Shown in pieces: positions 44,380-52,253 of a DNA stretch of 64,000 bases. Under the pieces are notes generated by a model. That model saw only the letters and a program-made list of their open reading frames with translations, was not told where the DNA came from and did not search any database. Position 1 is the first letter of the stretch, and each line of letters begins with the position of its first letter. A program made the position numbers and the translations under genes. The stretch comes from an uncultured Caulobacterales bacterium (GTDB lineage Bacteria > Pseudomonadota > Alphaproteobacteria > Caulobacterales > Caulobacteraceae), in contig CAISEP010000017.1 in NCBI GenBank assembly GCA_903884425.1, positions 264,191-328,190 of the forward strand. Reading direction: 5' to 3'.

Positions 44380-45407
44380 AGGTCCCTGAACATCACTTCG
44401 CAGCCCGTGCCCGCCAGCGCCCGGTCGATGGTCGCCCGGTGGGCGGCGTCGAGGGCCAGGTAGTCCTGCCGCAGCCAGTTGAGGCACTTGGCCTGGTAGG
44501 GGAAGGGCTGCTGCACCCATTTGCGGCCGTCGATCATCGTCTCCACGCTCTCCGCCCCCGACATGACGCCCTTTGCATTGGCGATGAGCAGGGGGGCATA
44601 GACCCGGCCGATCTCCGCCAGCAGGTCGCCCACCGTGGTCGGCAGGGCGGCGGGATCGAACCAGTCACCGGGCTCCGGCTCCAGCCCCGACAGGTCCTCC
44701 ATGGCGGCGGCATAGGCCACCACCCGCGGCGCGGTCTCGCTGGCCAGGGCCATGGGCGTGGGATCGAAATGGGCGAGCTGGGTCAGCTGGCCGAACATGC
44801 CGAAGTCCCCTGCCCCCGGCCGGGCCCCAAGCGCGAAGCTGTGGCTGGCCAGGTGCCGGTTCAGGATGGCCAGTAGCCGCCTGTAGCTGTCCTCGATGGT
44901 GGTGCCGGTGATCTCGTTGGAGCCGACGAAGCGCAGGCGGCCGATCTGCCGCTCGGAAAAGGCCTTGCCCATGGCTGCCAGTTCGTCGTCCGACAGGGGC
45001 TTGCCCATCCAGTTGGGCAGCACCGTCGCCGACTTGGCGATGTCCGCCGCATAGCTCCAGCGATAGTGGAACATCATCTTGGTCATCCACTCGTCGCCAT
45101 AGTCCTCGATCAGGGCGTCGAGGAAGGCCAGCGCCGGGTCGTGGGGGATGACCGGCCGGGGGGCGAAGGCAGTCTCGAACCGGCGGATGATCGGGCTCGA
45201 ATCGGTGACGGCCTGCAAGGTCCCGCCCTCATCCGGCAGATAGAAGGTGGGCAGCAGCCGCACCTTGGGCTGGGGAAGGCCCGCCTGCCCCCGCGACCCG
45301 GCCAGGAAGCGATAGGCGATCCGGCGATAGCGCAGCACCGCCAGCATCTTGCGGGTATAGGGCGAGCCGGGCGAGCCGCTCAGGGTGACGGGCTGTTCGA
45401 TGGCCAT
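44376..45407 (-). CDS. long GST-like protein, second of a tandem pair
   Basis: A 343-residue protein with a thioredoxin-like GST N-terminal domain ([33 protein letters not shown]) and a long helical C-terminal half. It shares FLxALIEDYxDEW and HYRWSY blocks with the next gene upstream, so the two are paralogues. At more than 340 residues they exceed normal GSTs of about 200-230. GAGAGG precedes the ATG at 45407, and the stop overlaps the FGE start. Function is unknown; glutathione-dependent chemistry or a redox partner role are possible. Confidence 0.87.
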   Translation of the reverse strand: MAIEQPVTLSGSPGSPYTRKMLAVLRYRRIAYRFLAGSRGQAGLPQPKVRLLPTFYLPDEGGTLQAVTDSSPIIRRFETAFAPRPVIPHDPALAFLDALIEDYGDEWMTKMMFHYRWSYAADIAKSATVLPNWMGKPLSDDELAAMGKAFSERQIGRLRFVGSNEITGTTIEDSYRRLLAILNRHLASHSFALGARPGAGDFGMFGQLTQLAHFDPTPMALASETAPRVVAYAAAMEDLSGLEPEPGDWFDPAALPTTVGDLLAEIGRVYAPLLIANAKGVMSGAESVETMIDGRKWVQQPFPYQAKCLNWLRQDYLALDAAHRATIDRALAGTGCEVMFRDL

Positions 45408-45484
45408 GGGGTCCTCTCCGTTTCCGCCCGGTGCCGTGCGTCCGGCCGCGAAGCCTGCAGACCCTACACCGGGGTCGATCAATT

Positions 45485-45551
45485 GGCGCACATCGCGCCA
45501 TATTATTCCACGTCTGTCCAGCTTCCACGTCTGTCCAGCTTCCGCGTCTGA
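45485..45551. repeat. 17-nt tandem repeat and hairpin between the two GST-like genes
   Basis: TTCCACGTCTGTCCAGC occurs at 45506-45522 and 45523-45539, with a partial third copy from 45540 that abuts the stop codon at 45552-45554. A GGCGC-N5-GCGCC hairpin lies at 45485-45499. Together they occupy the intercistronic gap of an otherwise overlapping operon. Confidence 0.75.
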
Positions 45552-46667
45552 CTACCGCTCCGCCCAGGCCGTGCCCGGGGTGAGGAACGGCAGCCGGTCC
45601 AGCGGGTCGAAGCCGGACCGGGGGTGGCGCACGGCCCACAGCGGGTCCCACGCGCCCGTGGCCTCCAGCCGGGCCCGCACCGTGGCGGCGGCAGCCTCGG
45701 GCAGGGCCTCGAAGCGGCGCTGCAACTGGTCGAGGCACCACACCCGGTAGGGATGCGGCGGCAGGTGATAGGTCACCCCCTCCGTCACCGTGTCGAAGGT
45801 GGAAAGACCCGCCGCATGCGCCCGGGCATTGTCGGCCAGATAGGGCAGATAGGCCCCGCCGATGTCCCGGAGGATCGGGTCGAGGTCCCCGGGCACCTGG
45901 TCCGGCGCGGGGCCCGAAAGCCGGCTGGCCCGCGCCGCCCACATCCGCGCCAGCCACAGGAACACCGACGGGGCCCGGTCCCGCAGGATCCGCGACGGGG
46001 TGGGGTCGAGGCCGAAATGCCGGAACATGGAGGCGAAATAGCCGAAATCGGCCAGGCTGGGCCGCTCCCCCAGCAGGAAGGGCCGCCGGGAGAGGATCGC
46101 CTCCGGCCAGTCGAGGTTGCGCAGATAGAGGCTTTCCACATGCGCCCGAGTGGCCGGGGTGACCCCGTCCCTGGCCAGGTACCTGTGACGCTGCCGGGCG
46201 ATGATCCCCCACTGCCGCAGCCACAGGGGGCCCGGCACATCCCGCAGCATCTCCGCAGCGATGCGCCGACCCATGTGCCAGGCGTCCATGGGGTAGCTCC
46301 AGCGATAGTGGAGCGCCGGACGCCACAGCCACTCGTCGGCATAGTCCTCGATCAGGGCCGCCAGAAACGCAGTCGCCGGGTCGGTGGGGGTCACCGGGAC
46401 GGTGGTGGCACCGGACGCGTCGAACCAGCCGATGATGGCGGTGGAGTCGGTCATCCAGCGCCCGTCCGCCAGCTCGATCGCCGGCATCTGGGCCATGCCG
46501 GTCATCTGTGCCGCCCGCCGCAGGGCCGCGGTGTCCATCTCGGCGAACCGGTGGGGGATCTCCGCATAGCGCAGATAGGCCTGAACCTTGCCGGTGAAAT
46601 AGGACAGGTCGAGGCCGTGCAGCACGGCCTCTCCCGTCGCCGTCGCAGGCAGGCTCTGGTCGGTCAC
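45552..46667 (-). CDS. long GST-like protein, first of a tandem pair
   Basis: A 371-residue GST-superfamily protein with an N-terminal thioredoxin-like domain (LSYFTGKVQAYLRYAEIP, AQMPAIELADGRWMTDST) and an extended helical domain containing FLAALIEDYADEW and HYRWSYPMD, shared with its downstream paralogue. The GTG start at 46667 overlaps the alcohol dehydrogenase stop (GTGA). The C-terminal helical region around RPFLLGERPSLADFGYF is GST-like. Catalytic activity is uncertain. The pair sits between an alcohol dehydrogenase and an FGE, suggesting a shared substrate pathway. Confidence 0.87.
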   Translation of the reverse strand: MTDQSLPATATGEAVLHGLDLSYFTGKVQAYLRYAEIPHRFAEMDTAALRRAAQMTGMAQMPAIELADGRWMTDSTAIIGWFDASGATTVPVTPTDPATAFLAALIEDYADEWLWRPALHYRWSYPMDAWHMGRRIAAEMLRDVPGPLWLRQWGIIARQRHRYLARDGVTPATRAHVESLYLRNLDWPEAILSRRPFLLGERPSLADFGYFASMFRHFGLDPTPSRILRDRAPSVFLWLARMWAARASRLSGPAPDQVPGDLDPILRDIGGAYLPYLADNARAHAAGLSTFDTVTEGVTYHLPPHPYRVWCLDQLQRRFEALPEAAAATVRARLEATGAWDPLWAVRHPRSGFDPLDRLPFLTPGTAWAER

Positions 46668-47749
46668 GCGTCGAACATGATCACCGAGCGGGCGACCTTG
46701 CCGGTCTTCATCTCCTCGAAGGCGTCGTTCACCTGGGCCAGCTTGATCCGGTGGCTGATCAGGTCATCCAGCTTCAGCTTGCCGGCCAGGTAGAAGTCCA
46801 CCAGCCGGGGCATGTCCACCGGGAAGCGGTTGGAGCCCATCAGCGAGCCCTGCAGCCGCCGCTCCCCCAGGAACATGAAGCCCGGCAGCTCGATGGTCTG
46901 GCCGATGGGGATCATGCCGATGATGTTGGCCACGCCGCCGCGGCCGGTCATCATGAAGGCCTGCTCGGAGGTCTTCTTCAGCCCCACCGCCTCGAAAGCA
47001 TGGTCGACGCCCCCCTTCGTCATCTCCTGCACCGCCGCCACCGGGTCGGTGTCCGCCGCGCAGATGAAGTCGGTGGCCCCGAAGTGCCGGGCCAGGTTGT
47101 CCTTCGAGGGGGACATGTCGATGGCGATGATGCGCGATGCCCCGGCAATGGCCGCGCCGTTGATGGCCGCAAGCCCGACGCCGCCGCAGCCGATCACCGC
47201 CACGGTCTCGCCCGGCCGGACATTGGAGGTGTGGATGACGGAGCCGACCCCGGTCATGACGCTGCAGCCGATCAGGGCGGCGCGGTCCAGCGGCATGTCC
47301 TTGCGGATGGAGACGCAGGCATTCTCGTGGATCAGCATCTGCTCGGCGAAGGAGGACAGGTTCAGGTACTGGGCCATGGCCTCCCCGTTCTGGGTCAGGC
47401 GGGTGGGATTGCCCTCGTCCCGACGGGTCTCGGCCCCGTCGCACAGGCTGAGATGCCCGGTGACGCAGTGCTTGCAGTGGCCGCAGAAGGCCGACAGGCA
47501 GGTGATCACGTGGTCGCCCGGCTTCACCGTGCGCACCTCCGACCCCACCTGCTCGACAATGCCCGCGCTCTCGTGGCCCAGCACCGCGGGCAGCACGGTG
47601 GGATACTTGCCCTCGATGAAATGCAGGTCGGAGTGGCAGACCCCTGCGGCGACGGTGCGGATCAGCACCTCCCGCGGGCCCGGCTTGGAAATCTGCACAT
47701 CCTCGATCTGCAGGGGCTGACCCACCTGGCGAAGCACTGCGGCCTTCAT
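46664..47749 (-). CDS. zinc-dependent alcohol dehydrogenase, MDR family
   Basis: A 361-residue NAD-dependent alcohol dehydrogenase. Catalytic zinc ligands are Cys38 (GVCHSDLH) and His59 with Glu60 (GHES), plus a later Cys in LIGCSVMTG. Structural zinc Cys are 89, 92, 95 and 103 (CGHCKHC...C). The Rossmann motif is VIGCGGVGLAAI, followed by an IIAID segment whose Asp indicates NAD preference. GGGAGAG precedes the ATG at 47749. It resembles class III/formaldehyde-type dehydrogenases, but an unknown alcohol is equally possible. It heads the minus-strand operon with two GST-like genes and the FGE. Confidence 0.92.
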   Translation of the reverse strand: MKAAVLRQVGQPLQIEDVQISKPGPREVLIRTVAAGVCHSDLHFIEGKYPTVLPAVLGHESAGIVEQVGSEVRTVKPGDHVITCLSAFCGHCKHCVTGHLSLCDGAETRRDEGNPTRLTQNGEAMAQYLNLSSFAEQMLIHENACVSIRKDMPLDRAALIGCSVMTGVGSVIHTSNVRPGETVAVIGCGGVGLAAINGAAIAGASRIIAIDMSPSKDNLARHFGATDFICAADTDPVAAVQEMTKGGVDHAFEAVGLKKTSEQAFMMTGRGGVANIIGMIPIGQTIELPGFMFLGERRLQGSLMGSNRFPVDMPRLVDFYLAGKLKLDDLISHRIKLAQVNDAFEEMKTGKVARSVIMFDA

Positions 47750-47897
47750 CTCGTCTCTCCCGGTCCCTTGTTTGGTTGGGCCGAGTGTGAACCGGCGGAG
47801 CGTCCCCCGTCCAGCCTCGATCTCGCCGAGACGGTTGCCTTCCCCATCGTCAGGGTGACAGGCTGCGGAAAACCACAAGACGAAACGGGAGACGACC

Positions 47898-48632
47898 ATG
47901 GGCGATACGGACTTCAGCGGCCGGCGGGTGCTGGTGGTCGGCGGCTCCAGCGGCATCGGCAACGGCATTGCCCACGCCTTCAAGGACCGGGGCGCCACGG
48001 TCTGCGTCTGGGGCACCCGCGCCCACCGCGAGGACTATGCGGGGATGGAGGGGTCCGACCTCACCGGGCTCGCCTATGCCGGGGTGGATGTGGGCGACCC
48101 CGACGCCATCGAAGCCGCCCCGGCCCCCTTCGACGGCCTGGACGTGCTGATCCTGTGCCAGGGCACGGTGGTCTACAACCGCGGCGAGTTCGAGCGGGCG
48201 GGCTGGGACCGGGTCATGGCCGTGAACCTGGACAGCCTGATGCACATCTGCCGCCGCTTCCGCCCGGACCTGGCCGCCAGCCGCGGCTCGGTGGTGATCG
48301 TCAGCTCCATCTCCGGCCTCAAGGCCAACCGCGGCAACCCGGCCTATTCCGCCTCCAAGGCCGGGGCGATCAGCCTGACCCGGACGCTGGGCCAGGCCTG
48401 GGCACCGGAGGGCATCCGCGTCAACGGCCTGGCCCCCGGCCTGGTGGACACCAAGCTCACCAAGGTCACGACAGAGAACCCGAAACGGCGGGAGGGGGCG
48501 CTGGCCTCCATCCCGTCCGGCCGCCTGGGCACGCCCGGCGACATGGCAGGTGCCGCCCTGTTCCTGGCCTCGCCGTTGGCGAGCTATGTCAACGGCCACA
48601 CCCTGGTGGTGGACGGGGGGCTGAGCCTTTAG
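47898..48632 (+). CDS. short-chain dehydrogenase/reductase
   Basis: A 244-residue classical SDR. The cofactor glycine motif is VVGGSSGIGNGIA, the catalytic Ser is in VSSISG, Tyr and Lys are in AYSASKAG, and the C-terminus VNGHTLVVDGGLSL is typical of FabG-like enzymes. It should oxidise or reduce a hydroxy/keto group with NAD(P). GGGAG lies seven bases before the ATG. It is divergent from the alcohol dehydrogenase operon. Confidence 0.92.
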   Translation: MGDTDFSGRRVLVVGGSSGIGNGIAHAFKDRGATVCVWGTRAHREDYAGMEGSDLTGLAYAGVDVGDPDAIEAAPAPFDGLDVLILCQGTVVYNRGEFERAGWDRVMAVNLDSLMHICRRFRPDLAASRGSVVIVSSISGLKANRGNPAYSASKAGAISLTRTLGQAWAPEGIRVNGLAPGLVDTKLTKVTTENPKRREGALASIPSGRLGTPGDMAGAALFLASPLASYVNGHTLVVDGGLSL

Positions 48633-48638
48633 GGGGCT

Positions 48639-48748
48639 GCGTGGTTCGAGACGGGCCTGTCGGCCCTCCTCACCATGACGCGCGTTGTCGATTTCACATC
48701 CACTCACTTCGTCATCCTGAGGAGGGCGAAGCCCGTCTCGAAGGACGC
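48639..48748. repeat. family A palindromic repeat, copy 4
   Basis: Starts GCGTGGTTCGAGACGGGC and ends CCCGTCTCGAAGGACGC. Its terminal AAGGA (48741-48745) lies eight bases before the enoyl-CoA hydratase ATG and is the only visible ribosome site for that gene. Confidence 0.8.
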
Positions 48749-48753
48749 ACACC

Positions 48754-49569
48754 ATGACCGCCTACCCCACCCTGATCATCGAGAAGGACGGCCCCGTCGA
48801 CTGGGTGACCCTGAACCGGCCGGAGCAGCTGAACACCCTGAACCACCAGATGGTGGACGACCTCTTGGACTATTTCGGTGCCCTCTATTTCGACCGCCAG
48901 ACCCGGATCGTGGTGCTGCGCGGCGCGGGCCGGGCCTTTTGCGCCGGCCTCGACATCAAGGAAAGCGCCAGCCAGCGGCAGCAGACGGACAACGCCCCGG
49001 CCGGCCCCTCCGCGGGGCTCCTGTCCCAGCGGCGGATCTCCGAGATCGTCATGCGCATGCGCCGCTGCCAGCAGCCGATCATCAGCCTGGTGCACGGCCC
49101 GGCCTGCGGCGGCGGCTTTGCCCTGGCGCTGGCCTCCGACATCCGCATAGCGGGGGAAAGCGCGAGGATGAACGCCGCCTTCATCCGCATCGGCCTCAGC
49201 GCCTGCGACATCGGCACGTCCTATTTCCTGCCGAGGCTGGTCGGCGTGTCGGTGGCGTCGGAGCTGATGCTTACCGGCCGCTTCATCAACGCCGAGCGGT
49301 CCCTGCGCGTGGGCCTGGTCAGCGAGGTGGTCCCCGACGACCAGCTGGCGGCTGCGGCAAAGCCCTATCTGGACGAGATGCTGACCACCACGCCCATCGG
49401 CCTGCGCCTCACCAAGGAATGTCTGAACATGAGCGTGGACGCCCCCGGTCTCGAGGCCGCCGTGGCCATGGAGGACCGCAACCAGATCCTGTGCAGCCAG
49501 TCCGCCGACTTCCGCGAGGGCATGGCCGCCTTCCTCGAGAAGCGCCCGCCCCAATACCGCGGCTACTGA
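48754..49569 (+). CDS. enoyl-CoA hydratase/isomerase family protein
   Basis: A 271-residue crotonase-fold protein, expected to hydrate a 2-enoyl-CoA or carry out a related CoA-ester reaction. The oxyanion-hole segments are AFCAGLDIKESA and HGPACGGGFALAL. The later NAAFIRIGLSACDIGTSYFLPR places Asp in the catalytic-acid region, as in ECH-like steroid and aromatic pathway enzymes; the usual pair of Glu residues is not obvious. The ribosome site is contributed by a family A repeat. An SDR gene follows after 37 bases, suggesting sequential hydration and oxidation. Confidence 0.9.
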   Translation: MTAYPTLIIEKDGPVDWVTLNRPEQLNTLNHQMVDDLLDYFGALYFDRQTRIVVLRGAGRAFCAGLDIKESASQRQQTDNAPAGPSAGLLSQRRISEIVMRMRRCQQPIISLVHGPACGGGFALALASDIRIAGESARMNAAFIRIGLSACDIGTSYFLPRLVGVSVASELMLTGRFINAERSLRVGLVSEVVPDDQLAAAAKPYLDEMLTTTPIGLRLTKECLNMSVDAPGLEAAVAMEDRNQILCSQSADFREGMAAFLEKRPPQYRGY

Positions 49570-49606
49570 TCCCCTCAATCCCATTCCGGCCCGGAGGCCT
49601 GAACCC

Positions 49607-50380
49607 ATGACCTATCCCATGCCCAACATCTCCACCAACCTGACCGGCCAGACCGCGCTGGTCACCGGGGCCTCGTCGGGCCTTGGCCTGCGCTTCGCCC
49701 GGGTGCTGGCCGCCGCGGGGGCCAAGGTGGCGCTGGCCGCCCGCCGCACCGACCGGCTGGAGGCCCTGGCCGACGAGATCCGCAGCCAGGGCGGCGAGGC
49801 TGCGGCCTTCGTCCTGGACGTGACCGACACCGACCAGCTGACGTCCATCGTGCCCACGGTGGAGGCCGCGCTCGGCCCGGTCACCATCCTGATCAACAAT
49901 GCCGGCATCCCCGACGCCCAGCGGGCCACCAAGATGTCCATCGAGCTGATCGACCGGGTGATGGACATCAACCTGCGCGCGCCCTTCATCCTGTCCTGCG
50001 AGGTCGCGAGGCGGCTGATGGAGCTCAAGTCCCCCGGCCGGATCGTCAACATCGCGTCCGTCGCCGCCTACGACTATCGCGGCCAGGGCGCGGCCCTCTA
50101 TTCCATCACCAAGGCCGGCGTGGTGCGCCTGACCGAGGCGCTGGCCGTGGAGTGGGCGAAGTTCGACATCAATGTGAACGGCATCGCGCCGGGTGCCTTC
50201 GAGAGCGAGATGATGGACGGCATGCTGGCCCGCATGGGCGACATCGCCGCCCACTATCCGCGGAAGCGCATCGGCAACCCCGCCCAGCTGGACTCCACGC
50301 TCCTCTATCTGGTGGGACCGGCCTCGGACGCCGTCACCGGCACGGTGATCAAGGTGGACGACGGCCAGGGTTCTCGCTGA
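49607..50380 (+). CDS. short-chain dehydrogenase/reductase
   Basis: A 257-residue SDR with cofactor motif VTGASSGLGLRFA, NNAG at about residue 99, catalytic Ser in NIASVAA and the Tyr-X3-Lys motif in LYSITKAG. GGAGG nine bases before the ATG supports the start. It lies 37 bases after the enoyl-CoA hydratase and probably acts as the next step, such as 3-hydroxyacyl-CoA or hydroxysteroid oxidation. The last step is inferred from gene order. Confidence 0.92.
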   Translation: MTYPMPNISTNLTGQTALVTGASSGLGLRFARVLAAAGAKVALAARRTDRLEALADEIRSQGGEAAAFVLDVTDTDQLTSIVPTVEAALGPVTILINNAGIPDAQRATKMSIELIDRVMDINLRAPFILSCEVARRLMELKSPGRIVNIASVAAYDYRGQGAALYSITKAGVVRLTEALAVEWAKFDINVNGIAPGAFESEMMDGMLARMGDIAAHYPRKRIGNPAQLDSTLLYLVGPASDAVTGTVIKVDDGQGSR

Positions 50381-50398
50381 GGACCGACCGGGTGGGGC

Positions 50399-51391
50399 CT
50401 AGTCCGGCGAATCCACCCGGTACCCCGCCGCCGCCAATCGGCCGAGCACACCGTTGGACAGAACCAGCGATCCGACGCCCAGCACGAACAGGGCGTGCCG
50501 GTGCTGGGCCAGGGCGTCGCGGATGCGCTGCACGCTGTCGTCCACCGTCCGGGTCATGAACGAGCCGATCACCGGGTCGGCGTCTGACAGGCAGTCCCAG
50601 ACGTCGCGCCGGAGCTCATGGGCCCGCAGCCCGGTCACGTCGCTCGTACGCCAGGCCGCCTCCAGCGCGGCATGGTGGGCGGTCTGGAATTCCAGTGCCT
50701 CCGTCTCCGCCAGGTAGCAGGCCACGGCCTTGTCCTGAGGCAGGGCCGCCGTGGCGCGCACCACCACATTGGCCGGATAGACCGCCACCGGGCGAACCGG
50801 CACATGTCGCTGCGCGGCCAGTCTGCGGATGCGGTCTTCCGGGTCCTGCAGATGATTGGCCTCGTCATGGTCGAACTGGCCGAGGATCGCGGCAATCCCC
50901 GGCCGTCGGCGGCGATAGGCCTCAGGCGACAGGCCCGCGGCGGACCAGACCGGCGCAGTCCTGGCCCAGACGCCCGGCCCCAGCAGGTCCGGCAGCACCG
51001 CCCCCCGCGGGGAATCGAGCTTGCCCCCGAACTGCATGGCCGCCATGCCCAACATGTCCACCCGCCCGACGGGCTGGGTGACCACGTCGGAGGAGGTGGC
51101 CAGCACCCGCTCCAGCCTGCGGCTGTCCCAGTCCTGCGACCTGACCCCACCGATCACGCCGAGCACCCACACCTCGTCCGTGCCGGAACTGATCCGCCAC
51201 AGGGGCGGACCGACGTGGGACACGCTGATCACCACGGGATCGACGCTCCACGACCCGGCATTCGCGTCGGCCCCGACGGGTCCGGCCACGGGGCCCGGTG
51301 CCGCGGCCGAAGCAGGGTTCGGCACACCTGGCGCGAGGGACGCCACCGGGGCCGCGATGAGCGCGAGGCCGAGCAGAAGGATCCACGACAT
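50399..51391 (-). CDS. exported TraB/GumN-family protein with degenerate motifs
   Basis: A 330-residue protein with a signal peptide (MSWILLLGLALIAAPVASLA). The N-terminal PPLWRISSGTDEVWVLGVIG matches the start of the TraB/GumN domain, and the C-terminal FVLGVGSLVLSNGVLGRLAAAGYRV matches its end. Canonical members have two GXXH motifs (GTIH and GAGH), thought to be metal-binding and catalytic. Here they are GVIG (residues 78-81) and GVGS (about 305-308), so both histidines are lost. It is likely a non-enzymatic relative. GAGG precedes the ATG. It is convergent with the SDR and divergent from a secreted TonB-C protein. Confidence 0.8.
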   Translation of the reverse strand: MSWILLLGLALIAAPVASLAPGVPNPASAAAPGPVAGPVGADANAGSWSVDPVVISVSHVGPPLWRISSGTDEVWVLGVIGGVRSQDWDSRRLERVLATSSDVVTQPVGRVDMLGMAAMQFGGKLDSPRGAVLPDLLGPGVWARTAPVWSAAGLSPEAYRRRRPGIAAILGQFDHDEANHLQDPEDRIRRLAAQRHVPVRPVAVYPANVVVRATAALPQDKAVACYLAETEALEFQTAHHAALEAAWRTSDVTGLRAHELRRDVWDCLSDADPVIGSFMTRTVDDSVQRIRDALAQHRHALFVLGVGSLVLSNGVLGRLAAAGYRVDSPD

Positions 51392-51706
51392 GACGCAACC
51401 TCGACCGTTCCAGGCGGGAACACTCCGCCGCGTCGCGCCCCCGTTCCGACCCAGCACACCACGTCCGGACCCGCCGCCCAAACGACAAAGGTCAAGCCAT
51501 TCCGTGACTTGTCGTGACGTTCGCTGCGTTGGGTCACCAGAGTGCGGGCCCGCGTCGGCCCGATGTCGGATGCTGTCATCGGTACCATAGCCAGACTGCA
51601 CGACGGCCGGATTTGTCGTGATCAGTACACTTTTTGGTCGTAATTGATCTTGTCACTGCTATCTACAGACGCATCCATCCCCAGTACGGAAAAGGGTCTG
51701 TCTGTC
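51392..51706. promoter_or_regulatory. divergent regulatory region with repeated TTGTCGTGA motifs
   Basis: A 315-base gap between divergent genes. TTGTCGTGA occurs at 51509-51517 and 51613-51621, with a variant TTGGTCGTAA near 51635 and an inverted CGACAAAG near 51483. The sequence is AT-richer toward the plus-strand gene. No gene is seen; the repeats may be binding sites. Confidence 0.3.
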
Positions 51707-52051
51707 ATGAGAGTAGGACTTGCGGTTGTGTTGATTGCGATGATGCCGGGACTGGCCCTGGCCCAGTCTCCGCCCCGGGGCTATCCGGAAGCGGCCTGGC
51801 GGCAGGGGCTGGGCGGCACGGTGCTCCTGCGCTGTACCGCCGAGAACGGCCGCCGGATCCGGGACTGTTCGGTGGTGTCGGAACGTCCGGCGGGCCTCGG
51901 ATTCGGCGCGGCGGCCCTGAAGCTCCAGCCCTCCCTGCCCCCCTCCCTGGGGGAGTGCGGGAGCCTGCTGGTCTGCAAGGTGACCTTCCCGGTGGAGTTC
52001 AGGCCCACGTCGGCGGCGGCGTCTCCGGACGCGGGATCGCAGCCGCGCTAG
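51707..52051 (+). CDS. small secreted protein with a lone TonB C-terminal domain
   Basis: A 114-residue protein with a signal peptide ending ALAQS. The mature part (YPEAAWRQGLGGTVLLRCT, then RDCSVVSERPAGLGFGAAAL) resembles the C-terminal domain of energy-transducing TonB. It lacks TonB's N-terminal membrane anchor and Pro-rich linker, so it cannot transduce energy on its own and probably binds a periplasmic partner. Three Cys in the short mature chain suggest a disulfide. The start at 51707 gives the cleanest signal sequence; an in-frame start at 51644 is possible. Confidence 0.75.
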   Translation: MRVGLAVVLIAMMPGLALAQSPPRGYPEAAWRQGLGGTVLLRCTAENGRRIRDCSVVSERPAGLGFGAAALKLQPSLPPSLGECGSLLVCKVTFPVEFRPTSAAASPDAGSQPR

Positions 52052-52253
52052 CCACGCGCCGCGGTCAGGGCGGGGACACGACCGGCGCGCCGGGATCGTC
52101 CCCGCCCCCTCCCTCTCCCGCCCCTCCATCTCCCCTAGGCGATCACCGCCTCCCCCGGGCAGGATTGTGACGTGACGCTGGGGAAAAAGCTGGTAGACTG
52201 AACGTCGATAACCCAGGCCGCGACGCCGGGGTCAGCTGACGGGGACATGTGCG

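Noticed and set aside
44376..46667. Interpretation of the two GST-like genes as one gene split by a frameshift
   Set aside because: Each has its own complete thioredoxin-like N-terminus, start and stop, and they share internal blocks, so they are tandem paralogues.
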